A DNA stretch of 64,000 nt, taken from contig NC_010175.1 in the NCBI RefSeq assembly GCF_000018865.1, forward strand, positions 2,790,001 to 2,854,000. The letters are read 5' to 3'. The stretch is from Chloroflexus aurantiacus J-10-fl (GTDB lineage: Bacteria; Chloroflexota; Chloroflexia; Chloroflexales; Chloroflexaceae). This document shows, piece by piece, positions 37,359 through 46,017 of the stretch (positions are counted from its first letter, which is position 1; every line of letters begins with the position of its first letter). The notes below the pieces were generated by a model. It saw nothing but the letters and a program-made list of their open reading frames with translations, searched no databases and was not told where the DNA came from. Both the position numbers and the translations under genes were made by a program.

Positions 37359-38624
37359 TTATGGATAGACTCCGCGCGTCGTGTTAGCATCGGCCACTCG
37401 CTGTACCGCCAGGAGATATGCAGCGAGACGGAGCGGAATCTGGCGTTGGGTAGCCATTGCGTACACCTGATCAAATGCACCGACAATAATGCGTTCCAGT
37501 TTCTCGTTGATGTCTTGTTCGTCCCAGAAGAACTCTTGCAGGCCCTGCACCCACTCGAAATAGGAGACAATCACTCCACCGGCGTTAGCCAGGATGTCGG
37601 GTACGATGATGATCCCCCGCTCACCGAGAATGGCATCGGCGTCGGGGGTTGTCGGCCCGTTTGCCCCTTCCACAATGAGTTTGGCGCGAATACGTTCGGC
37701 ATTGTTACCGGTAATCTGGTTTTCGAGCGCTGCCGGGATCAGAACATCACACTCCAATTCGAGCAATTCGCTCCCGCTGATACGTTCTACCCCTGGCGCC
37801 TGGTACCCCTCAAGCAAATGGAACGACTGGCGGTCGGTGTATGCCCGCATGGCTGGAATGTCAAGCCCGTGGGCACAGTAGTAACCGCCAGAGGCATCAG
37901 CAACCCCAATAATCTTACAGCCGAGTTGATGCAGCAGATACGCCGCTGTGCTACCGACGTTGCCAAACCCCTGCACAACGATGCGCAATCCTTCGAGCGA
38001 CCAGTCGAGTTTACGCGCCATTTCGCGAACCATCAGCATCACACCGCGCCCGGTTGCCTCTACCCGGCCTAACGAGCCGCCAACATTGACCGGCTTGCCG
38101 GTGATGACAGCAGGTACGGTGTAGCCGCGATGCATCGAAATCGTGTCCATAATCCAGGCCATCACCTGGGCATTGGTACCAACATCGGGCGCAGGAATAT
38201 CTTTTTCTGGGCCGAGCAGAATGCTGATTTCAGTGGCAAAACGCCGGGTCAGCCGTTCCAGTTCGCCGATTGACAGTTGCTTGGGATCGACGATCACCCC
38301 ACCCTTCGCACCACCGTAGGGAATATTGACCAGCGCACACTTCCAGGTCATCCACATTGCCAGTGCTCGCACTTCATCGATATCAACACTGGGATGGTAG
38401 CGGATACCGCCCTTTACCGGGCCACGACTCAGATTGTGTTGTACCCGATAACCGGTGAAGACCTGAGTGGTACCATCGTCCATCTGCACCGGGAAGTTGA
38501 CCGTCAGCTCCCGCTGGGGCACGCGCAGAATAGCGCGAATATCATCGGGCAGATTCAGCATCTCGGCGGCCTGATCGAACTGTCGTTGCGCGACGTGGAA
38601 CGGATTAATCTGGTGAGACGTCAT
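37359..38624 (-). CDS. gdhA: glutamate dehydrogenase
   Basis: Reversibly aminates 2-oxoglutarate to glutamate with NAD(P)H. 421 residues of the short hexameric Glu/Leu/Phe/Val dehydrogenase family: substrate site GPVKGGIRYHPSVD, catalytic lysine in MTWKCALVNIPYGGAKGGV, Rossmann motif VVQGFGNVGSTAAYLL, and ANAGGVIVSYFEWVQGLQ. Cofactor preference cannot be read with confidence. It is probably monocistronic. Confidence 0.96.
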   Translation of the reverse strand: MTSHQINPFHVAQRQFDQAAEMLNLPDDIRAILRVPQRELTVNFPVQMDDGTTQVFTGYRVQHNLSRGPVKGGIRYHPSVDIDEVRALAMWMTWKCALVNIPYGGAKGGVIVDPKQLSIGELERLTRRFATEISILLGPEKDIPAPDVGTNAQVMAWIMDTISMHRGYTVPAVITGKPVNVGGSLGRVEATGRGVMLMVREMARKLDWSLEGLRIVVQGFGNVGSTAAYLLHQLGCKIIGVADASGGYYCAHGLDIPAMRAYTDRQSFHLLEGYQAPGVERISGSELLELECDVLIPAALENQITGNNAERIRAKLIVEGANGPTTPDADAILGERGIIIVPDILANAGGVIVSYFEWVQGLQEFFWDEQDINEKLERIIVGAFDQVYAMATQRQIPLRLAAYLLAVQRVADANTTRGVYP

Positions 38625-38899
38625 TGTCTTTTCCTCTTCATTGATGCAATTCGTTGTAACCTGTGCTTCATATTATTTATGCCTCTATCGCCCTTGAAGA
38701 CGATAAGGGTTACTACCGGCTCACACGTGTCGCGGCCATTCGCGAGCCTGATATACAAGCCATGCGAAGGCTTACCGCTCACCATTGGCAAGCGTTCCTG
38801 ATTATACCAGATATGATGTTTCTGATGAAAGCCGGTCTGATCCAGGGTGTCTATCAAGTTCGCCGATAGATGCCCGGTAGCAACCTGTACGCACCGGTA

Positions 38900-39550
38900 T
38901 TACGAGAGTTCTTTACGCATATACAGCCATCCACTCTGCCCGAAGAATAGTCGTCCGAAAAGTGAATGGCGAACATGCATTGCCTGAAAGCCAAGCCGCT
39001 CGTACAATGTGCGAGCGGCTTGATTCGTTTCGCGGACGTACAGACCGAGGTAGGTCAGTGAGCGTGCGCGTGCCTCGTCTTCGGCGTATTGCAGCAATGT
39101 GCGGGCCACGCCGCGCCGTCGCCAGGCGGGTGTTACGGCGACATCAGCGATAAACCCTTCGCCATAGCCGATCTGGTGGTCGAGCAGTGACAGGGCGAAG
39201 ATTGAGCGGAGTGCTCCCCACCATCCCAGTATCTCGAAGAATGCCGACTCGGCGAAGCCACCGCTACCGGCGACCATGTCGCGGGTGCGCAGGCTGATCG
39301 TGCCAATAATCTGACCGGCATACTCAGCCACGAACATCCCACGCAGGGCGGCTGGCCCTTGCCGGCGCCAACCGGCAGCCAGAGCACGCGCACCGCGTTC
39401 GCTCCCCTGGGGGCCGAATGCTGCGCCAAAGGTGTCGGCAAATGCTTCTCGATGCAAGGCAACAATTGCATCAATATCGCTCAGGCGTGCCGGACGAATC
39501 GTAATATCACTGGCCGAAGTGCCAGTTTGTGGCGGTATCGTGGCGTACAT
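38900..39550 (-). CDS. GNAT family N-acetyltransferase
   Basis: 216 residues. Acetyl-CoA site TPAWRRRGVARTLLQYAEDEAR and the following LGLYVRETNQAARTLYERLGFQ are typical of RimI-like acetyltransferases. The acceptor is unknown. A C-terminal MHVRHSLFGRLFFGQSGWLYMRKEL stretch is longer than usual. It starts 12 bases after the small membrane protein gene, so both are likely one transcript. Confidence 0.88.
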   Translation of the reverse strand: MYATIPPQTGTSASDITIRPARLSDIDAIVALHREAFADTFGAAFGPQGSERGARALAAGWRRQGPAALRGMFVAEYAGQIIGTISLRTRDMVAGSGGFAESAFFEILGWWGALRSIFALSLLDHQIGYGEGFIADVAVTPAWRRRGVARTLLQYAEDEARARSLTYLGLYVRETNQAARTLYERLGFQAMHVRHSLFGRLFFGQSGWLYMRKELS

Positions 39551-39562
39551 GCGCACACAGGA

Positions 39563-39715
39563 TCAAGATGCTTTTAAGCCGGCAAGCTGAAGTTCCAGCC
39601 GCTGTGCAATATCGCGATACATGTCTCCACGTCGCTCAGCGGCGGCCAGTTTACGCTGCAAAAGTACGATATATCCCACTGCTGCGCCGAGGGCAGCTAT
39701 TAAGAGCCAACGCAT
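39563..39715 (-). CDS. small single-pass membrane protein
   Basis: 50 residues: MRWLLIAALGAAVGYIVLLQ is one membrane helix, followed by a charged amphipathic tail RKLAAAERRGDMYRDIAQRL. A near-perfect AAAGGAGG 5 bases before ATG 39715 marks the start; the longer frame to 39757 would bury that site. Function unknown, possibly a partner or regulator of the acetyltransferase downstream. Confidence 0.75.
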   Translation of the reverse strand: MRWLLIAALGAAVGYIVLLQRKLAAAERRGDMYRDIAQRLELQLAGLKAS

Positions 39716-40117
39716 ATATCCTCCTTTACCTTTCGTTGCATATTCTAGCGCAGACATGAGAGGGCTTCAAGCCAGAATGCAGAGAGCCGATGGATTGACT
39801 CTGCGATGCACGGGTTGCGTTGTGTCGAGTGCGAAAGCCTGGCTTCTGCCACCGGGCAGGCTCCAGTGCAGATCAGTGCATACCACACGTATCCGCACTG
39901 GAGTCTGACCACGTATAGTGCCCATGCGATTTTCGTTGTGTTCTGGTCATCGGTACATCGGACGGTCAGGCGCTATTGTTGCTCGACATAAGCGGCTTAT
40001 TCTGTACCGGCTAACGCATGGACGAGTAGATTCCTCTCTTGCCATCCGTGCGCTGGTTTTGCCGCATACGTGGCACAGGCTGAAGTCGGTACTACGCTGT
40101 AGTGATCACCATCTAAT
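39716..40117. other. gene-free spacer
   Basis: 402 bases, no credible gene. It contains a 9-bp inverted repeat CTCCAGTGC / GCACTGGAG (39861-39869 and 39895-39903), which could end the rlmB transcript. Nothing else recognised. Confidence 0.5.
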
Positions 40118-40876
40118 CTAATCGGTAACCGGGCGATGGCGCTGTCGCCAGGCGTGATAGATGGCGATGCTGCCGGCAATAGCCGCATTGAGTGATCCAA
40201 CCTGGCCGACAATCGGCAAGCGGACTAAAAAGTCGCACCGTTCCCGTACCAGGCGGGCGATACCGGTGCCTTCCGCGCCGATGACCAGGGCCAGCGGGAG
40301 ATCGAGGTCAACGGCATCAATATCCTGGGCCTGTTCATCTTGTTCGAGACCGACCACCCAAATGCCGGCGTGCTGCAACTCTTCGATGGTCTGATTGAGG
40401 TTTGTCACCATAGCGACGCGCAGGTGCTCTACGGCGCCACTGCTGGCGTTAACGACTGCCGGTGTGATCTCGGCGGCACGCCGACCGGGGATGACCACGC
40501 CGTGGCATCCTACCGCTTCGGCGGTGCGGAGCAGGGTACCGATATTCTGCGGGTCTTGCAGATGGTCGAGCAACAAGAGTAACGCTGCCTCGCGGCGTTC
40601 GGCAGCGGCATTGAGACAGGTGTCGAGTTCAACGTAAGGGTACGGCTCAGCCTCTAGCATGACTCCTTGATGATTGGCATCACGCAGACGGCGGTCGAGG
40701 GTCTGGCGTTCGATGCGTTCAACCGGCACCCCGGCCTGCTGGGCCAGATTGATAATTTCAGCGATAATACCGCTTTCCTGCACACTTTGCGAGACATACA
40801 AACGGTGGAATACGCGACGGCGGGCGCGAAGAGACTCGCGTACCGCGTTGCGCCCGTATAGCAACTCGGTTGCCAT
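40118..40876 (-). CDS. rlmB: 23S rRNA (guanosine-2'-O)-methyltransferase RlmB / TrmH-family
   Basis: SPOUT-fold RNA 2'-O-methyltransferase using SAM. 252 residues: an N-terminal substrate-binding domain (LLYGRNAVRESLRARRRVFHRLYVSQ), then SPOUT motifs NIGTLLRTAEAVGC, VIGAEGTGI and GSLNAAIAGSIAIYHAW at the knot. ATG 40876 has GAGAGAG upstream. It ends the heat-shock operon 49 bases after dnaJ, which is unusual company; read-through expression with chaperones is plausible. RlmB versus other TrmH members cannot be settled by eye. Confidence 0.9.
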   Translation of the reverse strand: MATELLYGRNAVRESLRARRRVFHRLYVSQSVQESGIIAEIINLAQQAGVPVERIERQTLDRRLRDANHQGVMLEAEPYPYVELDTCLNAAAERREAALLLLLDHLQDPQNIGTLLRTAEAVGCHGVVIPGRRAAEITPAVVNASSGAVEHLRVAMVTNLNQTIEELQHAGIWVVGLEQDEQAQDIDAVDLDLPLALVIGAEGTGIARLVRERCDFLVRLPIVGQVGSLNAAIAGSIAIYHAWRQRHRPVTD

Positions 40877-40925
40877 AATCAACTCTCTCAAGCTATGTGC
40901 CGGTGTTTACCACACCGGCAAGGGT

Positions 40926-42047
40926 CTACAGACCAAAGGCATCTTTGATGCGCCCGAAAAATCCTTCATCGTGATGATCATCACCGGGGGAGGTGAAGGT
41001 TTGGGCTAATTCCTGGAACAGACGCCGTTGTTGCTCGGTCAATTTGGTTGGGATGTCTACCCGGATCACCACAATCTGATCGCCGCGCCCTTGCTGGCGG
41101 AGGTAGGGTACACCTTTGCCGCGCAGGCGAAAGGTCTGCCCGTGTTGCGTTCCAGGTGGAAGGCGTAACCGCTCGCTGCCTTCGAGGGTCGGCACACTAA
41201 CCTCCCCACCGAGTGCCGCCTGGGCGACATTCACGGTCAGATTGAGGATAATGTCGTTGCCGTCACGTTCAAAGATGGGGTGAGGCTGAATATCAAGGGC
41301 GACATACAGGTTACCGGGTGGCCCACCGCGGGGGCCGGCCTCACCCTCACCGCTGATCCGAATTTGTTGTGAGCCATCGACGCCAGCCGGTACCCGCACC
41401 GTAATCTTGCGGGTCTGGCGCACCCGGCCTTCACCGCGGCACTCACGGCAGGGAATGGGAATGACATAACCGGTACCGCCACAGGTGTCACAGGTTGTGA
41501 CGGTGACCATATTGAAGATGGGGGCACGCTGGCGAATCTCACCGGTACCGCCACAGCGGGGACAGCGGGTTGGTTCTGTGCCCGGTTCAGCACCAGAGCC
41601 TTGACACGCCGGGCAGGTTTCGAGCCGGCGAAACTCGATCTCCTTTTCGGTACCGAAGACAGCCTCTTCAAAGGTGAGCCGCAGCGTGTAGCGCAGATCG
41701 GCACCACGCAATGGCCCGCGTGTGCTGCGCCCCACGCCGGCACCCCCGAAGAAGGCATCGAAGATCGAGCTAAAGGGATCAACTCCGCCAAACGGATCGG
41801 CGCCGACACCACCAAAACCGGGTGGATTGTGACCGAAGCGATCATACATTGCCCGCTTCTGTTCGTCGGAGAGCACTTCGTAGGCTTCGTTGATCTCCTT
41901 GAATTTTGCCTCAGCGTCCGGCGATTTATTGACATCGGGGTGATACTGACGGGCCAGACGGCGAAACGCCTTCTTGATTTCGTCGGGCGTTGCACTGCGG
42001 CTCACCCCGAGTACTTCATAGTAATCGCGTTTGGCACCCGCTGTCAT
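40926..42047 (-). CDS. dnaJ: chaperone protein DnaJ
   Basis: Hsp40 co-chaperone that delivers clients to DnaK and stimulates its ATPase. 373 residues: J domain with HPD in [10 protein letters not shown], a Gly/Phe-rich linker ([16 protein letters not shown]), four CxxCxGxG zinc repeats ([32 protein letters not shown]) and the C-terminal client-binding barrels. ATG 42047 is preferred because GAGGA sits 6 bases before it; ATG 42053 overlaps that site. Confidence 0.97.
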   Translation of the reverse strand: MTAGAKRDYYEVLGVSRSATPDEIKKAFRRLARQYHPDVNKSPDAEAKFKEINEAYEVLSDEQKRAMYDRFGHNPPGFGGVGADPFGGVDPFSSIFDAFFGGAGVGRSTRGPLRGADLRYTLRLTFEEAVFGTEKEIEFRRLETCPACQGSGAEPGTEPTRCPRCGGTGEIRQRAPIFNMVTVTTCDTCGGTGYVIPIPCRECRGEGRVRQTRKITVRVPAGVDGSQQIRISGEGEAGPRGGPPGNLYVALDIQPHPIFERDGNDIILNLTVNVAQAALGGEVSVPTLEGSERLRLPPGTQHGQTFRLRGKGVPYLRQQGRGDQIVVIRVDIPTKLTEQQRRLFQELAQTFTSPGDDHHDEGFFGRIKDAFGL

Positions 42048-42109
42048 AGACATTCCTCGCTGTGTATGCTGCCTTCAGGCTGCACGTGTATCTCAACTTG
42101 CCGACGACT

Positions 42110-43957
42110 CTACTCTTCAACCTTGTATTCACCTTCAACTGTGCCGGCAGCATTATTCGACGTTGTCGTGGTTGTGATCTGTTGCAGCGCAACGGCCAGT
42201 TCTGCGATCCGATTGCGGATCATCTGCTCGTTATCATCGGCGACCACACTGCGCAGGGCCATCATCTTCTCTTCAACCGTGCTCCGCAAGGCCGGGTCGA
42301 GGGTGTCACCGGCTTCGCGTAACGACTTTTCGGCAGTGTACAGAATGCTATCGGCCTGGTTTCGTGCTGCAATCAGCTCACGACGTCGGCGATCCTCTTC
42401 TGCGTGCAGTTCGGCATCGCGCACCATCTGCTCGATCTCTTCTTTCGAGAGACCGGAAGAGGCGGTAATCGTTATTCGCTGTTCCTTACCGGTTGCCTTA
42501 TCACGCGCACTAACGCTCACAATCCCGTTGGCGTCAATATCGAACGTGACTTCAATTTGTGGCACACCGCGAGGAGCCGGCGGGATACCCGACAACTCAA
42601 AGCGACCGAGGCTCTTGTTATAGCGCGCTTCAGCCCGTTCACCCTGCAAGACATGAATTTCTACACTGGTCTGGTTATCGCTGGCGGTTGAAAAGACCTG
42701 GCTCTTGCGGGTTGGAATGGTCGTGTTCCGCTCGATAAGGGGCGTCATGACGCCGCCATAAGTCTCAATACCGAGCGTTAGCGGGGTTACATCGAGCAGC
42801 AGAATATCTTTGACTTCACCACCCAGTACACCAGCCTGGATAGCGGCACCAATGGCGACTACCTCATCTGGGTTCACACTGCGGTTCGGTTCTTTGCCAA
42901 AGAAATTGCGGACGGCGGCCTGAATTGCCGGCATCCGGGTCTGACCACCAACCAGAATGATCTCATCGATCTGGCTGGGTTGCAAACCGGCGTCACGCAA
43001 CGCCTGGCGAACCGGCCCCATGCTGCGCTCGATCAGATCGGCGCAGAGCTGTTCGAGGCGCGAGCGGGTCAGCGTAGCGCTCAGATGTTTCGGGCCACTG
43101 GAATCTGCCGTGATGAATGGCAGACTGATCTCGGTCTGCATCAACGAGCTAAGCTCCATCTTGGCCTTTTCAGCCGCTTCTTTCAGGCGCTGAAGCGCTA
43201 CCCGGTCGCTGCGCAAATCGATTCCGTGTTCTTTCTGAAACTCATCGGCCAGCCAATCAATAATCCGCTGGTCAAAATCGTCCCCACCGAGGTGGGTATC
43301 GCCACTGGTAGCCTTTACCTCAATCACACCTTCGCTCAGCTCAAGAATACTGACGTCGAAAGTGCCGCCACCCATATCGTAGACGACCACCAGCTCATCC
43401 TGGCCCTTCTTATCCAGGCCATAGGCAAGCGCACTGGCCGTTGGCTCGTTCACAATACGCAGCACCTCGAGGCCGGCAATCTTGCCGGCATCTTTCGTAG
43501 CCTGGCGCTGGCTATCGTTAAAGTAGGCCGGGACAGTAATCACCGCCTGAGTTACCGGCTCGCCGAGGTATGCCTCGGCATCGGCCTTGAGCTTCTGCAA
43601 AACCATCGCCGAAATCTCTGGTGGGGCATACTCACGACCGGCCATCAAAACGCGGACATCGCCGTTGGGAGCCGCAGTGAGTTGATACGGCACCAGCTCT
43701 TTATCGCGTTGCACCGAAGGCTCGTTAAACTTACGGCCAATAAACCGTTTTACCGAGAAGATCGTATTCTCAGGATTGGTGACGGCCTGTCGGCGGGCAA
43801 CCTGACCGACAACTCGCTCGCCAGATTTTGTAATTGCAACAACGGAGGGGGTCAGGCGCGAACCTTCAGCGTTGGGGATGACAACGACATCACCCCCTTC
43901 AACCACTGCAACCACCGAATTCGTTGTCCCCAGATCAATCCCAATCACTTTTGGCAT
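42110..43957 (-). CDS. dnaK: chaperone protein DnaK (Hsp70)
   Basis: ATP-dependent foldase. 615 residues: nucleotide-binding domain ([44 protein letters not shown]), the linker [16 protein letters not shown], the beta substrate domain and helical lid, ending in an acidic EGEYKVEE tail similar to the EEVD-like ends of bacterial DnaK. It is third in hrcA-grpE-dnaK-dnaJ, 39 bases after grpE. Confidence 0.99.
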   Translation of the reverse strand: MPKVIGIDLGTTNSVVAVVEGGDVVVIPNAEGSRLTPSVVAITKSGERVVGQVARRQAVTNPENTIFSVKRFIGRKFNEPSVQRDKELVPYQLTAAPNGDVRVLMAGREYAPPEISAMVLQKLKADAEAYLGEPVTQAVITVPAYFNDSQRQATKDAGKIAGLEVLRIVNEPTASALAYGLDKKGQDELVVVYDMGGGTFDVSILELSEGVIEVKATSGDTHLGGDDFDQRIIDWLADEFQKEHGIDLRSDRVALQRLKEAAEKAKMELSSLMQTEISLPFITADSSGPKHLSATLTRSRLEQLCADLIERSMGPVRQALRDAGLQPSQIDEIILVGGQTRMPAIQAAVRNFFGKEPNRSVNPDEVVAIGAAIQAGVLGGEVKDILLLDVTPLTLGIETYGGVMTPLIERNTTIPTRKSQVFSTASDNQTSVEIHVLQGERAEARYNKSLGRFELSGIPPAPRGVPQIEVTFDIDANGIVSVSARDKATGKEQRITITASSGLSKEEIEQMVRDAELHAEEDRRRRELIAARNQADSILYTAEKSLREAGDTLDPALRSTVEEKMMALRSVVADDNEQMIRNRIAELAVALQQITTTTTSNNAAGTVEGEYKVEE

Positions 43958-43996
43958 TGGTAACTACCCTTTACCTTAAACAGGCTTTTGGCGACT

Positions 43997-44596
43997 TTAT
44001 CCGCGACCTACCTTGACCATACTCGGACGGATCACGCGGTCGTGCAGCAGATAACCACGCTGCAATTCGGCGATGACCTTACCTTCCTGACCCTCAGCAT
44101 CTTCATAGATCACCGCTTCGTGGAGGTTGGGGTTAAACTCTTGCCCCAATGCCTCAATCGGCTTAACTCCCTCACTTTCGAGGATGGTACGCAATTTCTG
44201 GGCAATGAGTTGCGTGCCCTGCCACCACGGTGTTTCGGCAATGTCGGGTGGAATATTGGCAATAGCGCGCTCGAAATCATCGAGCACCGGCAGCAGCTTC
44301 AAGATCAGGGCTGCGCCAGCATTTCGCACCAGCTCGGTGCGTTCAGTTTCGGTGCGGCGCTTGAAATTGCGGTAATCGGCGACCGCTCGCATCCACTGAT
44401 CCTTGTACTCGGCAGCCTGGGCTTCGGCCTGCGCCAGGCGGTTTTGCAGATCGGCAATGACGGCTGCCGGATCAGCGGCTTCAGACGTAGCAGCCTCTAC
44501 CGTCGTGTCAGGAGTTTCGGCTACAGCCTTGTCTGCTGACTGAGGTGCAGCAGCTTCGGTGGTTGTCTCAGGTTTCACTTCCTCAGTGTCTGGCAT
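43997..44596 (-). CDS. grpE: nucleotide exchange factor GrpE
   Basis: Releases ADP from DnaK. 199 residues with a low-complexity Ala/Glu/Thr N-terminus (about 1-45), a long coiled coil (AVIADLQNRLAQAEAQAAEYKDQWMRAVADYRNFKRRTETER) and the beta-wing end GYLLHDRVIRPSMVKVG. It is second gene of the CIRCE-controlled operon, 30 bases after hrcA. Confidence 0.97.
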   Translation of the reverse strand: MPDTEEVKPETTTEAAAPQSADKAVAETPDTTVEAATSEAADPAAVIADLQNRLAQAEAQAAEYKDQWMRAVADYRNFKRRTETERTELVRNAGAALILKLLPVLDDFERAIANIPPDIAETPWWQGTQLIAQKLRTILESEGVKPIEALGQEFNPNLHEAVIYEDAEGQEGKVIAELQRGYLLHDRVIRPSMVKVGRG

Positions 44597-44626
44597 AGGT
44601 TCCTCTCATTATCTACTATACACCGC

Positions 44627-45745
44627 CTATAGTTCAGCGGCAGGTTCTATATCAGAAGGACGGGTATTAACGTGGTACAGATCGGCCAGCAGATTAGTCA
44701 TCAGCGACGCAATATAACGCACGGTTGAGATTGAGCGTGGGTAAGCCATCCGGGTCGGCCCAATCACACCGAGCACACCTACCAATGCGCCTTCCACGCC
44801 GTAGCGGGCCAGAATAACACTATAATCACGCATGGTATCTTCGCTGTGTTCGCCACCGATAATCACCTGAACGCCACCAGAGGCGAGGGCCTGGGGGATC
44901 AGTGGACTCAGGCCACGACCACTCTTCAAAATCTCCAGCGTGCGGCGCAGGCGTTCAATGGCTCGCTCGGCATCATCACGGCCACTGGCAGGCAAAAATT
45001 CCGGCTGGCTCAGCATTTCCAGGATGCCATCGGAATAAATCTGTTCCTGCGCCTGCTCTTCAAACACACTCATTGCCCGCACTACCAGATCGACAAGCGT
45101 GCGTTCAAACTCGCTCAGTGGCACCCCATTAAAGGTTGCGATAGCGGCCAGCTCTTCGGCCCGGCTGAGCGTAGCATCGGCCAGCAAATCACTCACCAGC
45201 CCGGCAGCGCGACGCAGGTCTTCGGGAGTCCGTCCCGGCTCGATAGGCAGCGTCTGTTGCTTCACAATCCCGCCGTGAAAGACAATCACCGCCAGCGCCA
45301 TCGTCTCGTGGATGGCGATCAGCTCCAGGCTCTTAAAGCGGAGCTGCTCGGCGCGGGGCGCAGTAGCCACCGAGGCATTGTGCGCCGTGCGGGCCAGCAC
45401 TGCACAGGCCAGTTGCACCCACTGATCGAGTTCCCCACGCACCTGATAAAACTGGTGGCGGATCATGCGCTGCTCGGCGGGGGAGAGAGTGGTGCGCTCC
45501 ATTAAATTCTCGACAAAAAAGCGATAGCCGGCATCGGTCGGAATCCGCCCGCCCGACGTATGCGGATGGGTGAGAAAGCCCAACTCTTCGAGCGCAGCCA
45601 TATCATTACGCACAGTCGCCGAGGAGACGGGAAGGCGATATTTACGCACCAGCGTCTCGGAGGCAACTGGCGTTGCCGTATCAACAAACTCTTGAATGAC
45701 CAGCTTGAGTATCATCTGCCGGCGTTCGGTCAGAGGTCCGCTCAT
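44627..45745 (-). CDS. hrcA: heat-inducible transcription repressor HrcA
   Basis: Repressor that binds CIRCE and needs GroE for activity. 372 residues: N-terminal winged helix ([32 protein letters not shown]...[18 protein letters not shown]), then the IGGEHS and [29 protein letters not shown]-terminal blocks. The first gene of its own operon, with a perfect CIRCE 28 bases upstream, so autoregulated. Confidence 0.98.
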
Positions 45746-45773
45746 CGCTGTATCCTGCCTCGCTGGTCGCTGG

Positions 45774-45800
45774 TTAGCACTCGTGAGGTGAGAGTGCTAA
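45774..45800. promoter_or_regulatory. CIRCE operator
   Basis: TTAGCACTC (45774-45782), N9, GAGTGCTAA (45792-45800): a perfect match to the HrcA operator, between the predicted promoter and the hrcA ATG. Confidence 0.97.
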
Positions 45801-45820
45801 GTCTTCTAACGTAAAAGGTT

Positions 45821-45841
45821 GGCGTGCATCTGATGCACGCC
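45821..45841. promoter_or_regulatory. 10-bp palindrome in the hrcA leader
   Basis: GGCGTGCATC-T-GATGCACGCC, exactly symmetric, at or just after the predicted start of transcription and 20 bases upstream of CIRCE. It could be a second operator or a 5'-end RNA hairpin. Confidence 0.6.
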
Positions 45842-45848
45842 GTTAGAG

Positions 45849-45877
45849 AGTATAGCACAAGTTTCGCCACTTGTCAC
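45849..45877 (-). promoter_or_regulatory. predicted promoter of hrcA-grpE-dnaK-dnaJ
   Basis: On the minus strand GTGACA (45877-45872), exact 17-base spacer, TATACT (45854-45849). This is vegetative in type, consistent with CIRCE-based control. Confidence 0.6.
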
Positions 45878-46017
45878 GGGGGGGTGGAGCATAAGATGAA
45901 CCGGTGCGGGATGATTGCCAGGTTTTCCTAAGGATGTACTGCGCAGGCGACCAATAGAGGTTGTCACCATGCCGGTGGTGCTGTGGTAGCAAGGACCCAT
46001 TGCCATACCCTGCCTGC

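Noticed and set aside
38663-38869. 68-residue frame between gdhA and the acetyltransferase
   Set aside because: No ribosome binding site, no recognisable family, and it overlaps an equally open minus frame. The 275-base gap more likely holds the gdhA promoter.
41601-42623. 340-residue open frame antisense to dnaJ/dnaK
   Set aside because: Spans two real genes and their gap; composition (Ser/Arg/Ile-rich) is that of a shadow frame.
42980-43963. 327-residue open frame antisense to dnaK
   Set aside because: Lies wholly within dnaK on the other strand, resembles no family, and reflects codon bias in a GC-rich gene.
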